64,000 nucleotides of DNA from Halomonas beimenensis (GCF_002549795.1 NZ_CP021435.1:2976001-3040000); one strand, 5' to 3'. Shown: positions 27,351 to 39,399, counted from the first letter of the stretch. Numbers and translations are program-made. The notes: generated by a model not told the origin, from the sequence alone.

Positions 27351-29195
27351 TCAATCGAGCTTGGTCAGGTCGCGCACCGCTCCCTTGTCGGCGGAGGTGG
27401 CCAGCAGCGCATAGGCCTTGAGGGCCGCCGAGACCTTGCGGTCACGCTGGATGCTCGGCTTCCAGGCCTCGCGTCCGCGGGCCTCCTCGGCCTGCCGGCG
27501 ACGCTCGAGCTCCTCGTCGGCGAGCCGGACGTCGATGGTGCGGTTGGGGATGTCGATGCGGATGAGGTCCCCGCTCTCCACCAGGCCGATGGCCCCGCCG
27601 CCGGCGGCCTCGGGCGAGACGTGCCCGATGGACAGGCCCGAGGTGCCGCCGGAGAAGCGGCCGTCGGTGAGCAGGGCGCAGGCCTTGCCCAGCCCCTTGG
27701 ACTTCAGGTACGAGGTCGGGTAGAGCATCTCCTGCATGCCCGGGCCGCCCTTGGGGCCCTCGTAGCGGATCACCACCACCTCGCCTTCCTTCACCCGGCC
27801 GTCGAGGATGTGTTCCACGGCCTGGTCCTGGGACTCCACCACATGGGCCGGCCCCTCGAAGACCAGGATCGACTCGTCGACCCCGGCGGTCTTCACCACG
27901 CAGCCGTCCCGGGCGATGTTGCCATGGAGCACCGCCAGGCCGCCCTCCTTCGAGAAGGCATGCTCGAGGTCGCGGATGCAGCCGGTGGCCCGGTCGCCGT
28001 CGAGGCTGGGCCAGCGGGCGCTCTGGGAGAACGCCGTCTGGGTCGGGATCCCGCCGGGACCGGCCTTGTAGAACTCCACCACCTCGGCGCTCGGCGAGCG
28101 CATGATGTCCCAGGCCTCGAGGGCCTCGGCCAGGCTGTCGCCGTAGACGGTGGGTACCCGGGTGTCCAGGACGCCGGCCCGGTCCAGCTCGCCGAGGATG
28201 GCCATGATGCCGCCGGCGCGATGCACGTCCTCGATGTGGTACTTCTGGGTGTTGGGCGCCACCTTGCACAGCTGCGGCACCTCCCGGGACAGCCGGTCGA
28301 TGTCCACCATGGTGAAGTCGACCTCGGCCTCCTGGGCCGCGGCCAGCAGGTGCAGGATGGTGTTGGTGGAGCCGCCCATGGCGATGTCCAGGGTCATGGC
28401 GTTCCTGAATGCCGCCTTGGAACCGATGGCCCGGGGCAGCAGGTGCGCCTCGTCGCCCTCGTAGTAGCGCTTGGCCAGCTCCACGATGCGGTGGCCCGCG
28501 GTCTCGAACAGCCGGCGGCGGTCGGCATGGGTGGCCACCAGGGTGCCGTTGCCGGGCAACGCCAGGCCCAGGGCCTCGGTGAGGCAGTTCATGGAGTTGG
28601 CGGTGAACATCCCGGAGCAGCTGCCGCAGGTCGGGCAGGCGCTGCGCTCCACCTCGCTGAGGGTCTCGTCGTCCACGCTGTCGTCGGCGGCCATGACCAT
28701 GGCGTCGACCAGGTCCAGGCCGTGGTCGAGCAGCTTGGTCTTGCCCGCCTCCATGGGGCCGCCGGAGACGAAGATCACCGGGATGTTGAGACGCATCGCG
28801 GCCATCAGCATCCCCGGGGTGATCTTGTCGCAGTTGGAGATGCACACCAGGGCGTCGGCGCAGTGGGCGTTGACCATGTACTCGACGCTGTCGGCGATGA
28901 TGTCGCGGCTCGGCAGCGAATAGAGCATGCCGTCGTGGCCCATGGCGATGCCGTCGTCCACGGCGATGGTGTTGAACTCCTTGGCCACCCCACCGGCCTT
29001 CTCGATCTCCCGGGCCACCAGCTGGCCCATGTCCTTGAGGTGCACGTGCCCGGGCACGAACTGGGTGAAGGAGTTGGCCACGGCGATGATCGGCTTGTGG
29101 AAATCGTCGTCCTTCATGCCGGTGGCGCGCCACAGGGCGCGAGCGCCGGCCATGTTGCGGCCGGCGGTGGTGGTGCGGGAGCGATACTCGGGCAT
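27351..29195 (-). CDS. ilvD: Dihydroxy-acid dehydratase
   Basis: The 614-residue Fe-S dehydratase makes the 2-oxo acids that lead to valine, isoleucine and leucine. Cluster ligands lie in [11 protein letters not shown] and [20 protein letters not shown], with the third Cys early in the protein region as in the family. [20 protein letters not shown] is the C-terminal signature with the catalytic Ser. The start at 29195 ([21 protein letters not shown]) gives the normal family length and has CAAGAGGACACC upstream. The frame continues further upstream but without a family match. Confidence 0.97.
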   Translation of the reverse strand: MPEYRSRTTTAGRNMAGARALWRATGMKDDDFHKPIIAVANSFTQFVPGHVHLKDMGQLVAREIEKAGGVAKEFNTIAVDDGIAMGHDGMLYSLPSRDIIADSVEYMVNAHCADALVCISNCDKITPGMLMAAMRLNIPVIFVSGGPMEAGKTKLLDHGLDLVDAMVMAADDSVDDETLSEVERSACPTCGSCSGMFTANSMNCLTEALGLALPGNGTLVATHADRRRLFETAGHRIVELAKRYYEGDEAHLLPRAIGSKAAFRNAMTLDIAMGGSTNTILHLLAAAQEAEVDFTMVDIDRLSREVPQLCKVAPNTQKYHIEDVHRAGGIMAILGELDRAGVLDTRVPTVYGDSLAEALEAWDIMRSPSAEVVEFYKAGPGGIPTQTAFSQSARWPSLDGDRATGCIRDLEHAFSKEGGLAVLHGNIARDGCVVKTAGVDESILVFEGPAHVVESQDQAVEHILDGRVKEGEVVVIRYEGPKGGPGMQEMLYPTSYLKSKGLGKACALLTDGRFSGGTSGLSIGHVSPEAAGGGAIGLVESGDLIRIDIPNRTIDVRLADEELERRRQAEEARGREAWKPSIQRDRKVSAALKAYALLATSADKGAVRDLTKLD

Positions 29196-29555
29196 GGTGT
29201 CCTCTTGAAATGCTGCATGCCGCCCTGGGTCGGGCCCGGGCGATCCTTGGTGTCCAGTGCGCTCGATTCTGTCATGCCCCCGGGCGAGGGGCCAGTGCCT
29301 TGCGGCCTCGCGCAACAGGGAGATCACACCTCGCCCTTCCCCAGCGCTACAGCCGTTAGCTGGTATCGCTCGGGGCTGATCCGTCGACAAGCCTCCGAGG
29401 AGGCGCTGTGAATACTTCCCTGTACGCTACCGACGCCATCCCTGGCGTAGGACCTCCTCTTCGGCTTGTCCCCGGCGCCCCTCGTCAGGCTCAACTATGA
29501 TTACGCTGGACCGCCCCCCCGGCCGTTGACTCTTACGGCGTACGGCGACGCCGGC
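29196..29555. other. 360-base gene-free stretch with hairpins
   Basis: This region carries the ilvD promoter and the end of thiQ. It contains the hairpins CCTCC-GA-GGAGG (29392-29403), ACGCCA-TCCC-TGGCGT (29433-29448) and GGCGT-ACGGCG-ACGCC (29537-29552). A further stem GCCGGCT/AGCCGGC (29550-29569) spans the thiQ stop and may end the thi transcript. The string GCGCTGTGAATACTTCCCTG followed by TACGCTACC looks like a dispersed repeat but has no second copy in this window. No gene, tRNA or riboswitch is seen. Confidence 0.5.
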
Positions 29556-30200
29556 TCACACCAGCCGGCCGCTATCCAGCCGGCAGCGCCGATCGGCCAG
29601 GGCCTCGATATCGTCACGGTCGTGACTGACCAGCAGCACCGCCACCCCCGCGGCCTTCTGGCGACGCACGAGGGCCCAGAGGCCCTGGCGGGTGGCCTCG
29701 TCGAGGCCGGTGAAGGGTTCGTCGAGCAGCAGCAGCGGCGAGCCGCGCAGCAGGGCCCGCAACAGCGCCACCCGCTGGCGCTGGCCGCCGGAAAGCTCCC
29801 CGGGCAGACGATCGTGCAGCCCGGCCAGGCCGACCTCGGCCAGCCCCTCGCGGATCCGCGCCTGCTGCTCCCGGGACAGTTTCATGTCGGGCGCCAGGCC
29901 GAGCCCCACGTTGATCCATACCGGCAGGTGGTCGAAGAGGTTGTGATCCTGGAAGACGGTGGTGATGCCCCGTTCCCAGGGTGGCAGCCCCAGGAGGTCG
30001 CGCCCCCTCCAGGTCAGGCGACCGCCCCCGGGCTCCAGGAAACCGGCCAGCAAGGCGAGCAGGGTGCTCTTCCCCGACCCCGACGGCCCCTCCACCGCCA
30101 GGCACTCCCCCGGGGGAAGGGCGAAGGTGAAGCAGAAGTCCGGCGTTTCCCCCGGATCGCAGCGGCGGTAGTGGAAGGTCAGGTCATGACAGTCGAGCAT
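29556..30200 (-). CDS. thiQ: Thiamine ABC transporter ATP-binding protein
   Basis: The ATPase of about 214 residues has Walker A GPSGSGKSTLLALL, the Q-loop in TTVFQDHNLFDHLPVW (a ThiQ hallmark), signature LSGGQRQRVALLRAL and Walker B LLLLDEPFTGLD. It powers thiamine, TPP and TMP uptake through ThiP with ThiB as the binding protein. The ATG at 30200 (MLDCHDLTFHYRR) is preferred to the upstream 30236 frame start. It overlaps the end of thiP by 17 bases, so translation is coupled. Confidence 0.92.
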   Translation of the reverse strand: MLDCHDLTFHYRRCDPGETPDFCFTFALPPGECLAVEGPSGSGKSTLLALLAGFLEPGGGRLTWRGRDLLGLPPWERGITTVFQDHNLFDHLPVWINVGLGLAPDMKLSREQQARIREGLAEVGLAGLHDRLPGELSGGQRQRVALLRALLRGSPLLLLDEPFTGLDEATRQGLWALVRRQKAAGVAVLLVSHDRDDIEALADRRCRLDSGRLV

Positions 30201-31881
30201 CGCGCCTCTCTCGTGGCGGGAGGAATGTCCAGGCATGGCGGGGAGGACGCCGGGTCAGCCGGTCGAGCAGGGCGAAGACCAGCGCCACCAGGGCGAGCAG
30301 CAGCATGGCGGTGGCCGCCGCTCCCTGCCAGCGGTAGCCGCCCAGCTGCTGGAAGAGCAGCATCGGCAGGGTCGGGGCCGAGGGGCTGCCGAACAGGGCG
30401 ATGACGCTGAAGTCGCCGAGCGACAGCGTCATCGCATAGGCGAGCGCCAGCGCCAGCGGCCGACGCAGCCGGGGCCAGATCAGCCAGCGCACCCGCGCCC
30501 GGCCCCGCACACCGAACTGGTCGGCCAGACGCTGCTCCGGCGCCGAGAGGCCCGGCAGGGCCCCGCGCACCACCTGCATGGCGAAGGGCAGCGCCATGAA
30601 GGCGTTGACCAGCACCACCAGGGCGTAGCCCTCCCAGCCGCTGCCGAGTCGCGGGCGCAGCAACAGGAAGAGGCCGGTGCCGAGCACCAGCGCCGGGATC
30701 ACCAGGATCAGCTGCCCTCCCCCTTCCATGACCAGCGCCTCGAACGGACGACGGCTGGCCCGCAGCCATTGGCTGCCGGCCAGCAGCGCCACCGCCAGCG
30801 CCAGGGCCCCCAGCCCGGCGCCCAGTGCCATGACCAGGCTGCGCAGGGCCGCGGGGGCCAGGCTCGCGCCCTGGGGCAGCTCGGGCAGGCCGACGATGCC
30901 GGCCACCAGCACCGCGACCAGAGGCGGCAACAGCAGGGCGGCGAGCCCCGCCAGCCAGAGGGAGTCGGTGAACCGGGACAGGCCGCCGGCATCGCGCCGC
31001 CACCAGCGCCCGGGGGGCCGGCCGGGCCGACCGCTCACGGCGAGCCTCGGGGTGCCACCCCGGGACAGGGCCAGGAGCCACAGGGACAGGCAGATGGTCA
31101 GCTGGGTCAGCGCCAGCAGGGCGGCCAGGGCCAGGTCGTGGTCGAACTTCATGGCCTGGTAGAGCGCCACCTCGAGGGTCGAGGAGTTGGGCCCGCCGCC
31201 CAGGGTCATGACGATGGCGAAGCTGGTGAAGCACAGCGTGAACACGAGCGCCGCGAGCCGGGGCACCAGGGGCGCCAGGCGCGGCCACTCCAGGGCCCGC
31301 CACAGGGCGACACGGGTCAGGCCCAACTGGCCGGCCAGCCGCCACTGGGCGGCCGGCGCCTCCTCCAGGGCCTGGAGCATCAGCCGGGCCGCCAGGGGCA
31401 GGTTGTAGAAGACATGGGCCAGCACGATCCCCGACAACCCGTAGAGGTAATCCTCCGGCAGGGCGCCGAGCCAGTCGCGCAGCGGGGCGGCCCAGCCCCG
31501 GCGGCCATGCACGGCCACCAGGCCGAACAGGGCGATCAGGCTGGGAATGACCAGCGACAGCTCCATGGCGCGCAGCAGGAGGTGCCGGCCCGGGAAGCGG
31601 GGTCGCCGGGCCAGGGCCAGGGCCACGGGCACGGCCAGGCCGATGGACAGCAGGGTCGAGAGACTCGCCTGCCAGAGGGTGAAGCGCAGCACGGCGGCGA
31701 GCCAGGGCTCCTCCCAGAGCATCGCCGGGTGCAGCCCCCGGGCCTGCCACAGCAGCGCCCCCAGGCTGCCGAGTCCCAGCCCGACCACGGCGGTGAAGGC
31801 GGCGAGCCCCCACCCCAGCGGCCAGCGCGAGAGCGTGGCCCAGCGTGACACCGGCGTCACCGGGCCACGGCGTTCAGCCAT
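30184..31881 (-). CDS. thiP: Thiamine ABC transporter permease
   Basis: The inner-membrane permease of 565 residues has about twelve hydrophobic segments and two binding-protein-dependent transport repeats with EAA-type loops (LGLTRVALWRALEWPRL; FGVRGRARVRWLIWPRL). Fused two-half permeases of this sort are typical of ThiP and of iron permeases, and the neighbours ThiB and ThiQ decide for thiamine. It overlaps thiB by 25 bases. A GTG at 31860, which makes a 4-base GTGA overlap with the thiB stop, is an alternative start. Confidence 0.92.
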   Translation of the reverse strand: MAERRGPVTPVSRWATLSRWPLGWGLAAFTAVVGLGLGSLGALLWQARGLHPAMLWEEPWLAAVLRFTLWQASLSTLLSIGLAVPVALALARRPRFPGRHLLLRAMELSLVIPSLIALFGLVAVHGRRGWAAPLRDWLGALPEDYLYGLSGIVLAHVFYNLPLAARLMLQALEEAPAAQWRLAGQLGLTRVALWRALEWPRLAPLVPRLAALVFTLCFTSFAIVMTLGGGPNSSTLEVALYQAMKFDHDLALAALLALTQLTICLSLWLLALSRGGTPRLAVSGRPGRPPGRWWRRDAGGLSRFTDSLWLAGLAALLLPPLVAVLVAGIVGLPELPQGASLAPAALRSLVMALGAGLGALALAVALLAGSQWLRASRRPFEALVMEGGGQLILVIPALVLGTGLFLLLRPRLGSGWEGYALVVLVNAFMALPFAMQVVRGALPGLSAPEQRLADQFGVRGRARVRWLIWPRLRRPLALALAYAMTLSLGDFSVIALFGSPSAPTLPMLLFQQLGGYRWQGAAATAMLLLALVALVFALLDRLTRRPPRHAWTFLPPRERRDARLS

Positions 31882-32864
31882 TCACGGATCCACTCGCGGC
31901 GATGCGCGCGAACCTGCTCCGGGGTGAAGGTCAGGCTCTTCGGCTCGATCAGGCGGCCGAACACCTCGGGCAGCTCGTCGCCCAGGTCGATGGCCGGGTT
32001 CATGACGTTGCCCAGGGGGATGTGGCGCTGGAAGTCCGGGGTGAGCACGAAGGCGAGGAAGTCCCGGGCCAGCGCCGGCACCTCGGTGTTCGCCACCATG
32101 GCGGCGGTCTCCACCTGCAGGTAGTGCCCCTCCTCGAAGTGCGCCGCCTGGTAGCGGTCGGTGCCCTCCACTCCCATATGGTAGGCCGGCGAGGTCGCAT
32201 AGGAGAGCACCATGGGCGCCTCGCCGTTCATGAACAGCGAGAAGTAGGCCTGGCTCCAGCCGTTGGTGACGGCCAGCACCCGCTCGTCGAGGCGATCCCA
32301 GATCTCCGGGGCCCGCTCGCCATAGAGATGCTTGATCCACAGCATCAGCCCCTGGCCGGTGATGCTGGTGCGCGGGTCCTGCAGGATCACCTGGACGTCC
32401 TCGGGGGCCTCGAGCAGCTCCTCGAAGCTGCCGGGGGGCGTGGCGAGCTGCTCGGTGTCGTAGACGAAGGCGAAGTGCCCCCAGTCGTAGGGCAGGAAGG
32501 TATCGTCGTCCCAGTCGATGGGCAGCGCGAGGGGGCGGGTGTCGACGCCATGGGGCGCCAGCAGGTCCAGCGCCCGAGCCTCGGCCATCAGGTTCATGTC
32601 CAGGCCCAGCACCAGGTCGGCGGCGGTGCCCTCCCCTTCCAGCCGCAGCCGCTGGAGGATGTCGACGCCCCCGGGCAAGGCCACGAACTCGAGCTCGCAG
32701 TCGCCGCAGCGGGCCTCGAAGGCCTCCTCGATGCCGGGACCGGGGCCCCACTCGGAGACGAAGGACTCGTAGGTATAGACCGTGAGGGTCCGATCGGCCT
32801 GGGCGGCGCCGCCGGCGAGCAGCGTCGCCAGCGCCAGGCCGGCGGCCGGCAGCTTGGACGTCAT
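31857..32864 (-). CDS. thiB: Thiamine ABC transporter periplasmic binding protein
   Basis: The 335-residue protein starts with a signal peptide (MTSKLPAAGLALATLLAGGAAQA) and then RTLTVYTYESFVSEWGPGPG, close to E. coli ThiB. The family string PYDWGHFAFVYD and the binding-site segment ITGQGLMLWIKHLYGE are present. It captures thiamine and its phosphates in the periplasm. The ATG at 32864 follows CAAGGAACGCTC, a clear ribosome site. It leads the thiBPQ operon. No TPP riboswitch is visible upstream, which is unusual for this operon. Confidence 0.93.
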   Translation of the reverse strand: MTSKLPAAGLALATLLAGGAAQADRTLTVYTYESFVSEWGPGPGIEEAFEARCGDCELEFVALPGGVDILQRLRLEGEGTAADLVLGLDMNLMAEARALDLLAPHGVDTRPLALPIDWDDDTFLPYDWGHFAFVYDTEQLATPPGSFEELLEAPEDVQVILQDPRTSITGQGLMLWIKHLYGERAPEIWDRLDERVLAVTNGWSQAYFSLFMNGEAPMVLSYATSPAYHMGVEGTDRYQAAHFEEGHYLQVETAAMVANTEVPALARDFLAFVLTPDFQRHIPLGNVMNPAIDLGDELPEVFGRLIEPKSLTFTPEQVRAHRREWIREWLNAVAR

Positions 32865-32896
32865 GAGCGTTCCTTGTTGTTCGGGAATGAAAACGA

Positions 32897-32928
32897 GCGC
32901 GCCCGCCATTATGCCATGGCGGGCGCGC
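32897..32928 (-). terminator. Strong 12-bp hairpin upstream of thiB, probable lon terminator
   Basis: A perfect 12-bp stem GCGCGCCCGCCA/TGGCGGGCGCGC with an 8-base loop is followed on the minus strand by TCGTTTTC. It lies 145 bases after the lon stop and 32 bases before the thiB start. It is best read as the end of the lon transcript, though it could also affect thiB expression. Confidence 0.6.
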
Positions 32929-32962
32929 GGAGGGACGTGACCGACGGGGCTCGGCGGCAGGC

Positions 32963-33032
32963 GTAGGGGAGATAAGCGACAGCGCATCTACCGAACGGTG
33001 GGTGCGCTCGCGGGCTCGCTTACCCACCCTAC
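32963..33032. repeat. Inverted pair of dispersed palindromic repeats
   Basis: The first unit is GTAGGGGAGATAAGCGACAG, continuing CGCATCTACC (32963-32992). The second, on the opposite strand, is GTAGGGTGGGTAAGCGAG, continuing to CGCACCCACC (33032-32997). Each folds by pairing its GGAGAT or GGTGGGT end with ATCTACC or ACCCACC. The first unit recurs at 53951-53977 with one mismatch in 27 bases. Confidence 0.75.
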
Positions 33033-33072
33033 GGCGAACTCCATCGCCTCACTCCTCGAACCTCGTTCCTCG

Positions 33073-35514
<2,442 letters not shown>

Positions 35515-35598
35515 GCGTACCTCGTCCTGAAGGCGCGGGACATCGCGACCCGTGATGTGATGTGTTCGGGAATGCGGGCGAGAGAGCCGAACTTCAAG

Positions 35599-36834
35599 TC
35601 ATCGCAGGGATTCGAGGACCGGCGGCAGCGGTCGGCCGTTGAGGCGCACCTCGCCGCGCACCACGTCGATCTGCAGTTCCCGGGTGTCCAGGGGCAGGCC
35701 CAGCCACAGCGCGATGACCGGCGGCAGGTCCCGCCACAGGAAATCGCCGTCGAGGCGCTCACGCCACTCGCCGCGCTCCGCCGGCTCGTCCAGGGCCGAC
35801 GGATCCAGCGCCGCCAGGTCGCGGGCATCGAACACCAGCACGCCTTCGCCCTGCAGGGAAAGCCCCAGCATCGGGCTGTCGAGATCGATCGAGTGGATGT
35901 CCAGCCGGGGGGAGTCGGCGAGCAGCTGACGCAGCACGGGGCTCAACGTCTCCCGCCACGGCGCAGGCGAAGGACCGCGGGCCGCTTCGCGCCGCAGCGC
36001 CGCCAGCAGCGTCCGCAGGGCGTCGGCATCGAGCCGGGACAGCTCGGCGGTCAGGTCCCCCGTGGCCAGGACCTCCCCGGAGGAGCGGATCTCCCCCAGG
36101 TCCAGGCGGCCGCGCAGGCGCAATTCCTCCTCGTCGAGGGTGGTCCGGCCGTGCAGGGCGATCTCTTCGGCATCCAGGGACAGGTCCGGGGAACGCCAGG
36201 CCAGCCCCTGGAGACGCAACAGGTCCTGCTGGGTGAAGTGATAGGCCCCTTCCGTGTAGGCGTACCGGCTCTCCAGGATGACCGGGCCGGCCCGGAGGCT
36301 GGCCTCGCCGTCGTCGAGTCGCAGGCTCGCCAGCCGTGCCTTCAGTCGCCAGTCGCCGAAGCTGCCTTGCACCAGGACGCGCCCCCCCTGCAGGGTCAGG
36401 GTGCGCCCCTGCTGGTGGACGACCAGGGGCGAAAGCTCCAGGCGACCGTCGAAGGTGGCGGTGAAGGGGTTGTAGCTCGCCTCCCAGTCCGGGGGGGCGA
36501 GCTCGACGTCGCCGGGGGACGTCTCGCCCCGGGCGGGCAGGTGGGGACGCAGGGTGCCCGCCAGGCGCGTGCTCAGCACGCCATGACGGGCCCGGTAGAC
36601 GATGTCCAGGTGCCTTCCCTGGCCGAACGGCGACGAGACGTGCAGGATGCCCCGGGAGGTCAGCCAGCCACGCTGGACGTCGCTGCGGCGGATCGACAGC
36701 TCGCCCCGGGCCTGGAGGTCCTCGAGGGTCCTGGCCAGCTCCCGCTCGAAGAGCAGGCCGGCGAGCGTCTGGGCCACCGCCCAGGCGAGGGCCAGCACCG
36801 CCAGCACCGGCACGATCAGGCGCTCCTTGCGCAT
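35599..36834 (-). CDS. DUF945 (YdgA-like) exported protein
   Basis: The 411-residue protein has an N-terminal membrane segment (LIVPVLAVLALAWAVAQTLAGLLF) that may anchor it in the inner membrane with a large periplasmic part. The rest is beta-rich, with FERELARTLEDLQARGELSIRRSDVQRGWLTSRGILHV, typical of the YdgA/DUF945 family. The biochemical role is unknown. The family is widespread in gammaproteobacteria and has been linked to motility or surface traits in some hosts. It stands between lon and pgpA on the same strand with 46-84 base gaps. Confidence 0.75.
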   Translation of the reverse strand: MRKERLIVPVLAVLALAWAVAQTLAGLLFERELARTLEDLQARGELSIRRSDVQRGWLTSRGILHVSSPFGQGRHLDIVYRARHGVLSTRLAGTLRPHLPARGETSPGDVELAPPDWEASYNPFTATFDGRLELSPLVVHQQGRTLTLQGGRVLVQGSFGDWRLKARLASLRLDDGEASLRAGPVILESRYAYTEGAYHFTQQDLLRLQGLAWRSPDLSLDAEEIALHGRTTLDEEELRLRGRLDLGEIRSSGEVLATGDLTAELSRLDADALRTLLAALRREAARGPSPAPWRETLSPVLRQLLADSPRLDIHSIDLDSPMLGLSLQGEGVLVFDARDLAALDPSALDEPAERGEWRERLDGDFLWRDLPPVIALWLGLPLDTRELQIDVVRGEVRLNGRPLPPVLESLR

Positions 36835-36880
36835 TCCCCTCTCCTTGTCCCGGGACGCCCCGTCGCCGGCGCCCCGGGCC

Positions 36881-37354
36881 TCAGTGCAGCCAGAACCACA
36901 GGTGCATGGTGCTCCAGGCGTAGGCGCTGGCCAGGACGTCGTCGATCATGATGCCGAAGCCCCCGGCGACCCGTCGGTCGGCCCAGCGGATCGGCCAGGG
37001 CTTGAAGACATCGAACACCCGGAAGACCACGAAGCCCCAGAGGGCGGCCTCCCAGGAGAACGGCACCGCGGTCATGGTCAGCCAGTAGCCGACGAACTCG
37101 TCCCAGACGATGCCGGAGTGGTCGTGGACGCCCAGGTCCCGGGAGCTCTTCTCGCACAGCCAGACGCCCCACAGGAAGGTGATCGCCACCACCATCAGGT
37201 ACCAGCCCAACGGCAGCTCGGACATCAGCCAGTAGAAGGGGATCGCCGCCAGGGTGCCGACGGTGCCCGGCGCGAAGGGCACGGCCCCGCTGCCGAAGCC
37301 GAAGGCGAGGAAGTGGACCGGCCGATGCCAGACGCTCTGGGGGGCACGGTTCAT
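36881..37354 (-). CDS. pgpA: Phosphatidylglycerophosphatase A
   Basis: The 157-residue membrane enzyme removes phosphate from phosphatidylglycerophosphate to give phosphatidylglycerol. Key strings are FGFGSGAVPFAPGTVGTLAAIPFYW, HDHSGIVWDEFVGYWLTM with the acidic catalytic site, and FVVFRVFDVFKPWPIRWAD. The start overlaps the thiL stop by four bases (ATGA). The thiL-pgpA pair is conserved from E. coli onward. Confidence 0.95.
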   Translation of the reverse strand: MNRAPQSVWHRPVHFLAFGFGSGAVPFAPGTVGTLAAIPFYWLMSELPLGWYLMVVAITFLWGVWLCEKSSRDLGVHDHSGIVWDEFVGYWLTMTAVPFSWEAALWGFVVFRVFDVFKPWPIRWADRRVAGGFGIMIDDVLASAYAWSTMHLWFWLH

Positions 37355-38304
37355 GGCGTGTCTCCTGAAAAGTGCTGCCACCCGGTGGTCCCGCCGGTCT
37401 CGACGCCGGTCACTCCCGGGGTCTCGGTGATCGTCCCGATCGCCGTGAGCGCCAGCGACTGCCCGGCCAGGCGGGCTCGGGCCTCCTCCAGGCGTTCGCC
37501 GGGCAGGGTCACCAGCAGCTCGTAGTCGTCGCCGCCGGCCAGGGCGGCGCGGCGCGCGCCCGCCTCGCCCAGGGCATCGACGAGCCCCTCGGCCAGGGGC
37601 AGCCGCTCCGGGTCCAGGGCGGCGCCCAGCCCCGAGGCCTGGCGCAGGTGCCCCAGGTCGGCGAGCAGGCCGTCGGAGACGTCGATGGCCGAGGTCGCCA
37701 GGTCGCGCAGCGCCAGGCCGGCCGCCAGCCGTGGCCGGGGGGTCAGGTAACGCGCCAGCAGCGGATCCCCGGGATCGCGCCGGCCGGCTTGCCAGCGCGC
37801 CAGACCGCCGGCGCCGCCGCCCAGCGCGCCGGTCACCGCCAGGACGTCGCCGGGCCGCGCCCCGCCGCGGGTCAGGGCCAGGGCCGGCGGCACCTCGCCC
37901 ATGACGGTGACCCCCACGGCCAGCTCGCCCCGGGTGACATCGCCGCCGGCCAGGGCGACGCCGGTCGCCTCGCACAGGGCATGGAAGCCCTCGGCGAAGG
38001 CGGCGACCCAGGCATCGTCCGCCTCGGGCAGGGTCAGCGACATCAGGCACCAGCGCGCCCGGGCCCCCATGGCGGCCAGATCGCTCAGGCTGACGGCGAG
38101 CGCCCGGTGGCCGATGGCCGCCGCGGGCGCACCCGCGGGGAAGTGGACATCGGCGACGGAGGTGTCGACGCTCACCGCCAGTCGCTCGCCGGGCGTGGTC
38201 GCCAGCAGGGCGCAGTCGTCACCCACCCCGAGGGTGACGCCCTGGTCGGGGGTCGCCGGAGCCGGGGCGAGGTAGCGGGCGATCAGCTCGAATTCGCTGT
38301 GCAT
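37351..38304 (-). CDS. thiL: Thiamine-monophosphate kinase
   Basis: The 317-residue kinase makes thiamine diphosphate from the monophosphate, the last step of cofactor synthesis and of the salvage that ThiBPQ supports. Family features include GVGDDCALLATTPGERLAVSVDTSVADVHFP, LSDLAAMGARARWCLMSLTLP, GGDVTRGELAVGVTVMG and AIDVSDGLLADLGHL, which hold the Mg-ATP site acids. It lies 13 bases downstream of nusB and overlaps pgpA. Confidence 0.95.
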   Translation of the reverse strand: MHSEFELIARYLAPAPATPDQGVTLGVGDDCALLATTPGERLAVSVDTSVADVHFPAGAPAAAIGHRALAVSLSDLAAMGARARWCLMSLTLPEADDAWVAAFAEGFHALCEATGVALAGGDVTRGELAVGVTVMGEVPPALALTRGGARPGDVLAVTGALGGGAGGLARWQAGRRDPGDPLLARYLTPRPRLAAGLALRDLATSAIDVSDGLLADLGHLRQASGLGAALDPERLPLAEGLVDALGEAGARRAALAGGDDYELLVTLPGERLEEARARLAGQSLALTAIGTITETPGVTGVETGGTTGWQHFSGDTP

Positions 38305-38317
38305 CCGGTCTCGGCCT

Positions 38318-38818
38318 TCAGCGACGCCGCGCGCTGACCTCGGCGCCGCGGAGCCTGGCGGCGAGCTTGTCGAGGATGCCGTTGACGTACTTGTGCCCCT
38401 CGGTGGCGCCGAAGGACTTGGCCAGCTCGACGCCCTCGTTGATCACCGCGCGGTAGGGGACCTCGGGACGCTTGGCGAGCTCGTAGGCGCCCAGGCGGAG
38501 GATGGCCAGCTCGATGAGGTCGAGGTCCTCGAGCCGGCGGTCGAGCAGCGGGGCGATGGCGGCATCCAGCTCGGCACGGTGGCGGACCACCTCATGCAGC
38601 AGCTGGTGGAAGAGCGCCAGGTCGGCGATCTCCATGACCTTGTGCCAGTTCTCGTGATCCTCCAGATCCTCGTCGGCCACCTGGCTGCGGAACTCGGCCT
38701 CCACCGCGGCGATCGACTTGCCGGTCAACTGCCACTGATAGAGCCCCTGAACCGCGAGCTCCCGGGCCGCATGACGCCCCTGCTGGGCCCTGGACGGCTC
38801 CCTTCGGCGCTCGCTCAT
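38318..38818 (-). CDS. nusB: Transcription antitermination factor NusB
   Basis: The 166-residue RNA-binding protein joins the rRNA antitermination complex with NusA, NusE and NusG. Visible strings are [45 protein letters not shown] and [33 protein letters not shown]. The ATG at 38818 overlaps the ribH stop by four bases. The ribH-nusB pairing is widely conserved. Confidence 0.96.
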   Translation of the reverse strand: MSERRREPSRAQQGRHAARELAVQGLYQWQLTGKSIAAVEAEFRSQVADEDLEDHENWHKVMEIADLALFHQLLHEVVRHRAELDAAIAPLLDRRLEDLDLIELAILRLGAYELAKRPEVPYRAVINEGVELAKSFGATEGHKYVNGILDKLAARLRGAEVSARRR

Positions 38819-39312
38819 CGGGCCTCCTCCGCGCCGTCGTCGCCGAAGCAGCGCAGCAGCGAGACCATCTCCATGGCCGCCATGGCCGCCTCGGCGCCCT
38901 TGTTGCCGGCCTTGGTGCCGGCGCGCTCGATGGCCTGCTCGATGGAGTTGACGGTGAGCACGCCGTTGGCCACCGGGGTATCGAACTCCAGCTGCAGGCG
39001 GTTCATGGCCGAGTTGCACTCGCCGGCCACGTACTCGAAATGGGGCGTGCCGCCGCGGATCACCGCGCCCAGGGCGATGACCGCCTCGGGGCGGGCCACC
39101 TGGAGCACCCGCTTGATGGCCAGCGGCAGCTCCCAGGCGCCGGGGGTGTGGACGATGTCGATGTTGTCGGCGTCCACGCCGTGACGCACCAGGCTGTCCA
39201 CGGCGCCCTCCACCAGGCTGTCCACCACATGATGGTTGAAGCGGCCCACCACGATCACGTAGCGGCCATCGACGTCGACGAAGCTGCCTTCGACTTGGGA
39301 AATCGGTTGCAT
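38815..39312 (-). CDS. ribH: 6,7-dimethyl-8-ribityllumazine synthase
   Basis: The 165-residue lumazine synthase joins the RibB product with the ribityl-uracil. Motifs are [55 protein letters not shown] and the C-terminal [19 protein letters not shown]. The ATG at 39312 ([11 protein letters not shown]) follows GGAAAGAGACC, so the slightly longer upstream frame is not needed. It is the third riboflavin gene, 87 bases after ribB. Confidence 0.96.
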   Translation of the reverse strand: MQPISQVEGSFVDVDGRYVIVVGRFNHHVVDSLVEGAVDSLVRHGVDADNIDIVHTPGAWELPLAIKRVLQVARPEAVIALGAVIRGGTPHFEYVAGECNSAMNRLQLEFDTPVANGVLTVNSIEQAIERAGTKAGNKGAEAAMAAMEMVSLLRCFGDDGAEEAR

Positions 39313-39399
39313 GGTCTCTTTCCTGCTGAACCCGAGGGGTACGGAATCCACATGACGCCGCGGGGGCGGCGTCGTGTCAATGCGTTGAACGAAGCTGGC

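Noticed and set aside
32865..33072. TPP riboswitch upstream of thiB
   Set aside because: The conserved core strings are absent on the minus strand. Only a strong hairpin and palindromic repeats are seen.
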